IMG/VR virus record: IMGVR_UViG_3300008267_000471
Location: 1-21,394 of that record
Reading direction: 5' to 3' (one strand)
DNA: 21,394 nt
From: a virus
The notes beneath the pieces were generated by a model. That model had not been told where the DNA came from. It saw only the letters and a program-made list of their open reading frames with translations, and searched no databases. The stretch's first letter is position 1, and every line of letters begins with the position of its first letter. The position numbers were made by a program, and so were the translations under genes. Shown one piece after another: positions 15,301 to 21,394 of the stretch.

Positions 15301-15952
15301 CATTATAGTAGTTCTCAAAGAACGCGTTGTTCTTTTTAGAACCTGGCAAGGATAAACCTACAGAATAATCTGAGTTTCTTTTACCAATGTCCTGTAACTC
15401 TGCAAATGATTTGTTTAACTTTAATGGAATATCTGTATATAAATCTAAAGTATCATAACTTAATACTTCACTAAAACTTGTTGTGTTGTCAGGTAAAACA
15501 TAATAAGACATTGTTGCACCTGTTGGAATTGATAATCCTGCATCCACATATATTCTGTCACCATCATAAACTTTAAAACTACCAATTAAATCTGATACAC
15601 CATATTCGTCAAATCCACCCATACCTTGTATAGTTCCATCGGGTTTTGATACAACAAATCTAATTCCGTAAAATAAAAATAAATCACTATTATTACCTGT
15701 ATAGGGTGACATATTTACATTGTAATAGAATGTACCTGTACCACCTGATACTCTCATAAAAATATTCCAATCATCACTACTACTAAAACCTGAGCCAGTT
15801 GTTGTACCTGTGATTGGTGATGTTTCTGTTCCACTACCACCATAAGTAACGTTGGTTTGATTTATTACCGATAGGGATGTATTACCTGTATATTCAATAC
15901 CTGATGGTATATTCGTTTGTACTCTTAATACTGTCTGTTGTTGTTGTGCCAT
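12386..15952 (-). CDS. Large baseplate hub-like tail protein with C-terminal Cys module
   Basis: With 1188 residues this is the largest protein in the window. After a beta-rich N-terminus (1-165) comes a segment with DIPLKLNKSFAELQDIGKRN and LPGSKKNNAFFENYY (about 174-216), a signature I associate with large tail proteins of Bacteroidota phages. A second recognisable stretch (about 597-640) has KQIDILSSIAKKFNLVIVPD followed by MIIEPYDYY and DWTDKL, like the hub domain that interacts with the tail tube. The last 65 residues (1124-1188) are a separate module, GTTLNITDTGWIKYD ... IRFAYPFADLANW ... CGSPC, homologous to an internal module of the 512-residue protein downstream. The C-terminal residue is Cys. 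The gene starts with a TAATATG junction and is followed by a 29-base AT-rich gap. Hub/tail-associated role is inferred from family resemblance and context. Confidence 0.65.
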   Translation of the reverse strand: MAQQQQTVLRVQTNIPSGIEYTGNTSLSVINQTNVTYGGSGTETSPITGTTTGSGFSSSDDWNIFMRVSGGTGTFYYNVNMSPYTGNNSDLFLFYGIRFVVSKPDGTIQGMGGFDEYGVSDLIGSFKVYDGDRIYVDAGLSIPTGATMSYYVLPDNTTSFSEVLSYDTLDLYTDIPLKLNKSFAELQDIGKRNSDYSVGLSLPGSKKNNAFFENYYNVDKNSLYFDVTRRVNIDVLLNDENYFTGYMRLNKVSVLNSKVEYDVTLYSTVADLYGQMGNNLLKDLDYNDMDWHFNHYFNVYNTTASWYQNTLQNGRIIPSLFMYPVVHNGYEYTGDTVNLSGSTVASQTRLYTSTNQIGTYATYAAYVAANGTSADYRINSPLNPILDNQLKPALNMYALINLMFKNYGYTIKSNFFETPWFKLLYMYGYYSFDGTKFGYKTPVPQTLPLEGVDVLVQESYVDTTQICLGSPNIRTDRTYTIYVVKKGTGIPALCSDQINIGFDFELQPCYGGPNSPYIVSLTIPPNTTGTTYSWVSNQFVDCGGGSCVIEIIFNYGFNASVSDVGLSSAPLAYTPAAPNTNVTFTENTYVDFSLVIDTNIKQIDILSSIAKKFNLVIVPDPDVPNQMIIEPYDYYIGSGAIYDWTDKLSFDKGFTVQPALNFIESELILTDQEDGDEANKTFKDRNKLIYGENRVYNPTDFKSQTKKIDTIFSPEVIRKWDNNVGIPLGINYAGQSNNQASGGSEKVIWRYTGLKSKPRLMFNLGNLSPFLDTVGESFNFGSAFRINNMFFRIQPSTGVNPGGPGPDGNTYALGSLVNTVVSHTMPYGNPDSNKINNDSICILFNSQEPDDIGLGIPTFNAYTDQDIYDLFYSNRVNNLYDKNTRFLSGQFNLKLSDVKNLKPNDLIKIQEQYFYVNKLEGFDLTNPELTMVELVQTNSNVRPQPYPTRYFKYVYCNELGNKVYKFRTYFNPEENTIGVVYSFNGEEPNSIRRTYYYWSIFYDYMVGALGGSVSGITSSYTDAGFGTTWYYTMTEITEEEYNDPTYLFWNEDDNRLLFIDNVSLSPSMSEYENAQNIWCQSNQFGINKAFFNAAVDCGTFAGYAAANGVTLSPAPNATPVSPYTTGTTLNITDTGWIKYDTASGTVYTYFGSLGVQTIPDCADCTTIRFAYPFADLANWNNVVCGSPC
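12389..12583 (-). other. Shared NITDTG/ADLAxW module, copy 1 (end of hub-like protein)
   Basis: Residues 1124-1188 of the hub-like protein. Pattern: G-T-T-L-N-I-T-D-T-G-W-I-K-Y, then F-x-S-x-G, Cys residues, IR-x-A-Y-P-F-A-D-L-A-x-W and a terminal C-G-S-P-C. It aligns along its whole length with residues 197-268 of the 512-residue protein. Confidence 0.75.
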
Positions 15953-15953
15953 A

Positions 15954-17540
15954 TTAGAAACCTTTACTTACAAAGTAGCCGTCAGCATACTTACAAGTTA
16001 TTCTATACTTGTTTAATTTTTGGTGTTTTTTTGTTATTGTCTCTACCTCTGTTGATAAAACCTGTATAGGTTTTAAATCTTTATAAATTCTGTCTTGTCT
16101 GTCTAATGGTGATATAAAATCAGGTAACATTTCGTATACCTGTGGTGACATAAATAATTGTTCTAACCAATTACCATATGATACATTTAACCAATCACTT
16201 TCCAATACAAACTCTCTATCTACGTTGGTATCAAAGGTTTTAACCGTTCTACCCACATTTCTGTCAGGTGATTGTTGTGATGTACTATAATATCTATTGT
16301 CAAATGTCTGACGTGTAATCTTTTTTGTGTCTTGTCTATAAGCGGTAAATGTATAATAGTCATATCCACCTCTTTGATTTAAGAACACAAGTCTTGTGTC
16401 TTGAGGTTTACAATTTTCGTTTATATAGAAATAAAACAATTCAGAAGATGGTCCAATACCACCGGCTGTTGTTCTTGTGTAATCATCAAAGAATGTTGGG
16501 TGACCATAACATAATTGTACGGTGTAATATGCAACATTACCATTACCTGTATTTAAACTACTGAATATACTCTGAATATCTTTAGGTCCACACGGTAATG
16601 CAAATATCTTTAAGGTATCTGTATATCCTGTTGTAGGTGTAGCATATGTTGTACCTGACCAATTTAGTTGTTGTTCAAAGTTTGTTATCAACTCATTGTT
16701 TTCATTATAAAAACTAAAGTTAGCCCAATCTGCTTCCATATATTGTCTATCGCCTGTTAGTCCGTTTAGATAATATAATACATAATTTTCATTGGATTGT
16801 ATAGATTGTATACGTGGAGCATCAGTCAAAAATCTTGAACTATCACTCATCTGTGGAGTGTTAGGATAATCAATATAGTATTGTGACATTGGTGATAATG
16901 TTCTATTACTATCCAACGTTAATATTGTATTGTTCTCAACCGCAGTACCTAATTCTTGGTCAAAGTTTGGTAACAGATATTTGTCTGTACCCATTTGAAA
17001 AGAACCACCTAATAAATCAAAATAGTTTCCTGTGTTTGTAAAACCACTTGCAGTAAATCCTGTGTTGGTTGCACATATTGGTATTTGAGTATAATGGTTA
17101 TAATCTGTATATCCTGATTGTGTTGTAAATCCTGATGACGCTAAATATGCATAACGATATTTAATGTTCGCCTTAATCTTATTAGGATATGGGTTATTCA
17201 AGTTAATGTGTTCCCAAGTTGAATACCAATCATTTGCATAATAGTATTGATAATGTTCTGACTTAACATAGTTAGACAAATAATCATATGGTCTGATATT
17301 AAACTTATATGTATAGGTTGCACCTGATTGTTGAACATCGTATGGAACAATTGACATTGAACCAACTTGTCTATCATCAGAAAACAATTGTACCTGTAAT
17401 TCAAGTGAGGCGTTATACGTATTACCTGTTAAAATAACTTCATACTGACCACCTCTTTGATAAATCATATCAGTTGACCTTCTTAATTGTGAACTACTAT
17501 TCAGTCCATTTGCGTATTGTGTAGGGTATCCGAAACTCAT
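15954..17540 (-). CDS. Virion structural protein, probable tail/baseplate component
   Basis: The protein has 528 residues and starts one base after the gp10-like gene. The sequence is rich in Tyr, Asn, Thr and Gln and appears almost entirely beta-stranded. An N-terminal segment (RRSTDMIYQRGGQYEVILTG, residues 20-39) and a central RLVFLNQRGGYDYYTF motif (about residues 383-398) resemble proteins found next to the hub gene in phages of Bacteroidota. The C-terminus (from about 440) looks like a compact domain ending in a strand-rich KYRITCKYADGYFVSKGF. No enzymatic motif is visible. Its position directly before the large hub-like protein, with a TAATATG junction, suggests the two work together in the distal tail. 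The precise role (distal tail protein, hub partner or peripheral baseplate) cannot be settled from sequence alone. Confidence 0.6.
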   Translation of the reverse strand: MSFGYPTQYANGLNSSSQLRRSTDMIYQRGGQYEVILTGNTYNASLELQVQLFSDDRQVGSMSIVPYDVQQSGATYTYKFNIRPYDYLSNYVKSEHYQYYYANDWYSTWEHINLNNPYPNKIKANIKYRYAYLASSGFTTQSGYTDYNHYTQIPICATNTGFTASGFTNTGNYFDLLGGSFQMGTDKYLLPNFDQELGTAVENNTILTLDSNRTLSPMSQYYIDYPNTPQMSDSSRFLTDAPRIQSIQSNENYVLYYLNGLTGDRQYMEADWANFSFYNENNELITNFEQQLNWSGTTYATPTTGYTDTLKIFALPCGPKDIQSIFSSLNTGNGNVAYYTVQLCYGHPTFFDDYTRTTAGGIGPSSELFYFYINENCKPQDTRLVFLNQRGGYDYYTFTAYRQDTKKITRQTFDNRYYSTSQQSPDRNVGRTVKTFDTNVDREFVLESDWLNVSYGNWLEQLFMSPQVYEMLPDFISPLDRQDRIYKDLKPIQVLSTEVETITKKHQKLNKYRITCKYADGYFVSKGF

Positions 17541-17541
17541 A

Positions 17542-18078
17542 TTATAAACCTTCTAATGCGTTTAGTACATCATCATATAGTGCGTCTTCCATTAGGGTTG
17601 TTATCCTTTGGTCTTTTAATATCTTATCATAAGATATTTCCACAAAGTTCTTTGGTTTGTTTTGATAACCAAATCTTCCTATTGAACGAGCAACTACAAA
17701 TGCTGTGTTCTTTATATTTTTTTCATTCTTAGGTAAAAATTTACCTGTTTTAAAATCTCTAATTCTGAAACTCTTTTTATTTTTAATCCATTCTTGTATG
17801 GCACCGATATTTGCATATCCTCCACCACCATTTGGTTTTCTATCATTAGCCAACCAATATGCGTATGTATTTGACAATGGTTGATTGAATGCTTGAACCT
17901 GTATAACTTGTAGACCTTGTTTGTTTCCCTTAACCACTGCTTTAATAGAATTTCTTAAATTCCCTGTTGCAACACGGCTGGTTAAACTTTTTTGAAAACG
18001 ACCGTATAGATATACCTTGTCAGATAAACTTTCTTTTACAATCTCTTCAATAATAGGTGCTACTTTACTTAAATCCAT
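17542..18078 (-). CDS. HK97 gp10-like neck / tail-completion protein
   Basis: The protein has 178 residues. The N-terminal helix (residues 1-30) followed by VATGNLRNSIKAVV (residues 36-49) matches the A-TGNLRxSI motif of the HK97 gp10 family, whose members act at the head-tail interface or terminate the tail tube. A Gly-rich loop (PNGGGGYANIGAIQEW) and a C-terminal helical segment follow, as expected for the family, and the length is only slightly above typical. The start overlaps the preceding small gene's stop (TAATG) and the stop is one base before the next ATG (TAATATG). In most phages this gene lies between capsid and tail-tube genes; here it lies among tail-tip genes, far from the capsid, which is unusual. 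Family assignment is good; exact position in the virion is inferred. Confidence 0.75.
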   Translation of the reverse strand: MDLSKVAPIIEEIVKESLSDKVYLYGRFQKSLTSRVATGNLRNSIKAVVKGNKQGLQVIQVQAFNQPLSNTYAYWLANDRKPNGGGGYANIGAIQEWIKNKKSFRIRDFKTGKFLPKNEKNIKNTAFVVARSIGRFGYQNKPKNFVEISYDKILKDQRITTLMEDALYDDVLNALEGL

Positions 18079-18248
18079 TAGTTAATTGTTTTTTCTCCAA
18101 ATAATGGTTCACCACTTATTGGTATTAATTTTATTTCTACAGTATATGGTCCTTCAATTGAACCTGATACTATTCCTGATAAATCAACGGATAAGTCACC
18201 GTTAATATCTCCTGTTAATGTTCCTGTTATTGTTGCTGTTGTTTCCAT
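18078..18248 (-). CDS. Small Gly/Thr-rich structural protein, 56 residues
   Basis: This is a small gene encoding 56 residues, starting METTATITGTLTGDINGD and ending LFGEKTIN. It begins four bases after the stop of the LamG gene, and its TAA overlaps the next gene's ATG by one base (TAATG), which strongly suggests it is translated in coupled fashion. It fills what would otherwise be a 174-base gap in a tightly packed operon. The first half has glycines spaced among short beta-like strands (GTLTGDINGDLSVDLSGIVSGSIEG, broken here into its pattern: G-x3-G-x2-G-x6-G-x3-G-x3-G), like the repeats in the fibre protein. No known family is recognised; it may be a short fibre segment or virion decoration. 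Confidence 0.6.
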   Translation of the reverse strand: METTATITGTLTGDINGDLSVDLSGIVSGSIEGPYTVEIKLIPISGEPLFGEKTIN

Positions 18249-18252
18249 AATT

Positions 18253-18957
18253 TTATTGATTAGCGTTTATATACGTATATACATCTGACATTTCTGTTCC
18301 TGTTAATGCTCTATTGAATATTAATAATCTATTTAAATAACATTGTATTGATGGGTCAGTCCATTGGAATGAATATCCAAATGTAAAATTCCTTGTGTTA
18401 TTCCAAAAGTTTGTTGTTGTTGTGTTAACTGTTGTTGCTACACTACTACCATCCAAATAATATTGACCATTAGTATTACCTGTTGAAGTAAAACCATATG
18501 ATTTTAATGAACCTCTTGTAGTGAGATTTGTTGTTGCTATTTGTTGACTTGAACCTGGCGCTCTCATTATAATTAATGGATTGTTTGTAAAATCTACACC
18601 CATACCATTACTATTTGTTGATTGTTTACCCCAAAATGTTTTATTAGTTGTTGATGTAACGTGCATATAACTTATGATTGTATAACCTGCGTTACTATCC
18701 CAAACACCATCTGAATTAATTTGAAATAATATACTTCTTGTTGTTCCTGAAAATACCACACCTGTTGCATTCTTTGTGTAACCACCAACAGGTATTGCAC
18801 TTACAACCGCAGTAGAACCTGGCGCATCATTAGTCCAACTTGTTGAACCAGCGGTATAGTTCCCTTGCCATAAGTTTACTGTTAAACCTGATGGGAAAGG
18901 ACTTGGTGGTGCCGCTGACACTTGTTGTTGTAAAAATGAAAATGGAGCAAAATTCAT
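18253..18957 (-). CDS. LamG/concanavalin A-like domain virion protein
   Basis: The protein has 234 residues. It starts at an ATG one base after the fibre gene's TAA (TAATATG). A short N-terminal stretch with FLQQQ and a Pro-rich PPSPFPSG segment leads into a domain that looks like a laminin-G/concanavalin-type jelly roll: a Trp-containing opening (NLWQGNYTAG), alternating beta strands and the C-terminal signature LNRLLIFNRALTGTEMSDV (about residues 207-226), which is characteristic of LamG_3-like domains. Such domains often bind glycans. In this position, between fibre and neck genes, a host-surface-binding or virion-decoration role is likely. No signal peptide typical of secretion is evident; the N-terminus is only mildly hydrophobic. 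The fold assignment rests mainly on the C-terminal signature; the ligand is unknown. Confidence 0.7.
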   Translation of the reverse strand: MNFAPFSFLQQQVSAAPPSPFPSGLTVNLWQGNYTAGSTSWTNDAPGSTAVVSAIPVGGYTKNATGVVFSGTTRSILFQINSDGVWDSNAGYTIISYMHVTSTTNKTFWGKQSTNSNGMGVDFTNNPLIIMRAPGSSQQIATTNLTTRGSLKSYGFTSTGNTNGQYYLDGSSVATTVNTTTTNFWNNTRNFTFGYSFQWTDPSIQCYLNRLLIFNRALTGTEMSDVYTYINANQ

Positions 18958-18958
18958 A

Positions 18959-21394
18959 TTATATTAAATTCTTTACGTTTGCAACATATAAGTTTGTTGT
19001 GTCAAAACTTACCATTGTTAATATATCTGTTCCAACTGTTGTTGTTGGTATGTACGCTGACCCTGATGGTTGTTTAACCGATGTAGGGAATGATACTGTA
19101 CCTGAACCCGTTGTATTTAGTTTTATGTTTATTGTTTGACCTGGCTTGATGTTTGATGGTTCAATTCTAATATCAGATGAACCTGTTAACGCTAACTCAA
19201 AGAAGTTACCATTATTTAAATTCAACGATGCGGTATTAGATGTTACCGTTAATGGTAATACATTACCTTGAACTGAACCTGTTATTACGGTACTACCATT
19301 CACAGTTAATGAACCTGTTACAGTAACATTAGCGTTAGTATGTAATGAACCTGTACCTGATTGATTTATTAATTTTAATGAGTAATCAGAACCCATATTG
19401 TTTGATTGTAATCCTGTCTCAACTAAATTACTACCTGTAATAACTGTCTGATATACTTGTGATTGTGTGGTGATTTGTGCTAAATCATAATTGGTAGAAT
19501 AGAATGTTTGGTTAGTACCGTCCAATCTTAATGCCGCTAAATTAGATGATGGATTACTATTAAATGGATTTGAATTAAAATGTAATCTTTTTGAGTTTAT
19601 AGTTCCATAAACAGTTAAAGGAAAATCACCATTACCATACATTGAAGTATTACCTGTTATGTTAATTTGTGAACCAACAATATTGTGGTCAAATGAACTT
19701 GAAGCGTTTAATGATGCTGTTAAGAATAAACGGGCACCGATAATACTATGGTCAGCCGATGAACCTGAAACACTTAATGAACCTGTTACATTTGTGTTAC
19801 CATTAACACTAAATTGACTTGTAATATTTGTACTGTTACCATTAATATAATGGTCACCTGAACCTGATACGTTTAATGAACCTGACACTGTAAGTGCCGG
19901 TTGTGATATTGATTGTGCAATTAATGTTAATGCTGGTTGACCTGCAGTCACGTGTTCTATTGTTGCAGAACCTGTTACTGTAAATACATTTGTTCCTCTA
20001 CTAACATTTAATGAACCACTCACACCAACTAATGAACCTGAAGTAACATATAAACTTGTTCTTCTATTACTTCCACCTGTACCTGTACCTATTGCAAATA
20101 CTGTTCTTGCACTATCATTTAATCCATTATCTTCACCATTCCATCTACCAAATATTGAGCTACCTTGTTGTGTTAAATTTCCTACTGAATGTGAACCCGT
20201 AATAGTTAAACCATATCCATATACTATAGAATTTCTTAAACCGGCTAAATCTGTTCCTGTTTGTTCAAGAGATACACCAATTGATTGTCCACCAATTAAG
20301 TTACCAACCAAAGGTCTTGCAACGTTTGTTGCTGGTGAACCTGCGGCATTAATAGTAAGTGCTTGACCTAATAATGTGTTTGCCGATACAACCAATGAGT
20401 TATTTGAACCTGTATTAATATATCTGTTATTAATTTCAATTATATTACCACCAAATATATTATTTGTAGATTGAATTGAACCACTTATATGTCTAAGAAT
20501 TAATTGTGGGTTTGCATTAATGTTATTACTAAAATTTGTTTGGGTTGTTAATAATGAACCTGATGCAAGTGATTGAATAGTACCAACACTTATATTAGAT
20601 TGAACCACTGAACTTTGACCTGCACCTATAGATGCGGATGGATGGTTAAAGTTTATACCTCCACCCAATAATATATTACTATTAAATGCGTGTGCGCCAT
20701 TACCTAAATTTGAACCTGTTGTTAAAGTTAAAGATAAAGCCGCTCCTAAATAGTTATTATTTGTTTGTGGTATTGTTAATGATGAAGTGTTAATTGTTGG
20801 TATGTTTGTTTGTACAAAGTTTGCATTACCTCCTATTACACTTCTTCTACCTGATGATGCTGGTAAAGTAGTACCTAAGTTCATTAGAAAGTTATTGGAA
20901 CCACTAATAAAAATTGAACTTGTTACATTTGAAATACCTGTTGGTCCTAATAAAGCTCCGCCAGGAATAAATCCAAAATTAACATCATCATTATCTAAAG
21001 ATGTTGTAATTGCATTTAGATAGTTTTGTAAATTTGTTGATGATGTGGTTGCATTATTAGCTCCTAATAAAACTAAGTTTTGTTTAAAGTCGTTTGGTTT
21101 AATTAGATTTAAACTAACATCTCCAACAAAGTTTGCTGAACCTGATACATTTAAACTACCTGTAATATTTTCTGTTCCAATAAAGTTATTTGAACCTGTT
21201 ATAGCAAATCCTAATTGTCCACCATCTTCATTTACCCACTGACCATAAGAACCTGAACGGTAAACCAATAGGTCACCAACAACAGGACTTGTAATATCCA
21301 CATCGTGAAGTTCCGTTAATTCATAACCATTATCTATGGAAATATATGCGGAACCATTATTTAATTGTGGTCTTAATACTTGACCTAATCTTAC
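18959..21394 (-). CDS. Tail fibre protein with GSLxVSGS repeats (5'-partial)
   Basis: This gene runs off the right edge. The frame stays open through the last base (the last 31 codons include VRLGQVLRPQLNNGS), so the GTG at 21301 is not the real start and at least 811 residues are visible. Near the visible N-terminus is GDLLVYRSGSYGQWVN, a motif common in phage fibre proteins. The body is rich in Gly, Ser, Asn and Thr, with repeated units of the type ITGSLNVSGS, VTGSLSVSGS and VTGSLTVNGS, and three DHxIxG units (DNA near 19850, 19745 and 19685). This pattern suggests a trimeric beta-helical or beta-prism shaft. The C-terminal 110 or so residues look like a beta-sandwich cap (ELALTGSSDIRI, GQTINIKLNTTGSGTVSFP). 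It is the most upstream gene seen and ends one base before the next start. The adhesion role is inferred from composition; no catalytic motif is visible. Confidence 0.8.
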   Translation of the reverse strand, partial: VRLGQVLRPQLNNGSAYISIDNGYELTELHDVDITSPVVGDLLVYRSGSYGQWVNEDGGQLGFAITGSNNFIGTENITGSLNVSGSANFVGDVSLNLIKPNDFKQNLVLLGANNATTSSTNLQNYLNAITTSLDNDDVNFGFIPGGALLGPTGISNVTSSIFISGSNNFLMNLGTTLPASSGRRSVIGGNANFVQTNIPTINTSSLTIPQTNNNYLGAALSLTLTTGSNLGNGAHAFNSNILLGGGINFNHPSASIGAGQSSVVQSNISVGTIQSLASGSLLTTQTNFSNNINANPQLILRHISGSIQSTNNIFGGNIIEINNRYINTGSNNSLVVSANTLLGQALTINAAGSPATNVARPLVGNLIGGQSIGVSLEQTGTDLAGLRNSIVYGYGLTITGSHSVGNLTQQGSSIFGRWNGEDNGLNDSARTVFAIGTGTGGSNRRTSLYVTSGSLVGVSGSLNVSRGTNVFTVTGSATIEHVTAGQPALTLIAQSISQPALTVSGSLNVSGSGDHYINGNSTNITSQFSVNGNTNVTGSLSVSGSSADHSIIGARLFLTASLNASSSFDHNIVGSQINITGNTSMYGNGDFPLTVYGTINSKRLHFNSNPFNSNPSSNLAALRLDGTNQTFYSTNYDLAQITTQSQVYQTVITGSNLVETGLQSNNMGSDYSLKLINQSGTGSLHTNANVTVTGSLTVNGSTVITGSVQGNVLPLTVTSNTASLNLNNGNFFELALTGSSDIRIEPSNIKPGQTINIKLNTTGSGTVSFPTSVKQPSGSAYIPTTTVGTDILTMVSFDTTNLYVANVKNLI

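Noticed and set aside
21299-21301. GTG as start of the fibre gene
   Set aside because: The same frame is open for 31 more codons to the window edge with fibre-like sequence, so the real start is outside.

Overview
The window is a densely packed structural-gene block of a tailed double-stranded DNA phage (or prophage). Every credible gene lies on the minus strand, so transcription runs from the right edge to the left. The DNA is visibly AT-rich, all 18 stop codons that can be seen are TAA, and no gene start is preceded by a convincing Shine-Dalgarno sequence; A/T-rich leaders are used instead. Together with protein families typical of Bacteroidota phages (a portal/connector pair of that type, an XkdF-like protease, a short tape measure with a GG-GPRHAQGG C-terminus, a hub with a LPGSKKNN motif, Delta-60 repeats), this suggests a phage infecting a Bacteroidota host, perhaps an aquatic one. 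The host assignment is inference.

Right part, tail tip and adhesion genes (about 21394-9172, in transcription order): a fibre protein cut by the window edge, a LamG/concanavalin-like protein, a 56-residue small protein, an HK97-gp10-like neck/tail-completion protein, a 528-residue structural protein, a 1188-residue hub-like protein, a seven-repeat Delta-60 beta-propeller protein and a 512-residue multidomain protein with three Thr-Pro linkers. The 1188- and 512-residue proteins share a homologous cysteine-containing module, and the hub, propeller and linker proteins all end in cysteine.

Middle part (9167-6709): a 55-residue small basic protein, the tape measure protein and a 42-residue very basic protein. 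Both small genes sit within 1-4 bases of their neighbours.

Left part, head genes (6692-1): a MuF/XkdF composite protease, a scaffold-like acidic coiled-coil protein, the major capsid protein, a 181-residue structural protein flanked by hairpins, a 124-residue beta-rich protein, the portal, a head-tail connector and possibly the first codons of another gene. Three terminator-like hairpins lie around the 181-residue gene. They separate the genes for probably abundant proteins (capsid, possible tube) from the low-copy portal and connector.

Read left to right, the order portal-capsid-tape measure-tail resembles the usual phage order, but transcription runs the other way. Many genes are joined by a TAA-T-ATG stop/start junction, which suggests translational coupling. 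No tRNA, CRISPR array, integrase, insertion sequence or plus-strand gene was seen, and no gap between genes exceeds about 135 bases.
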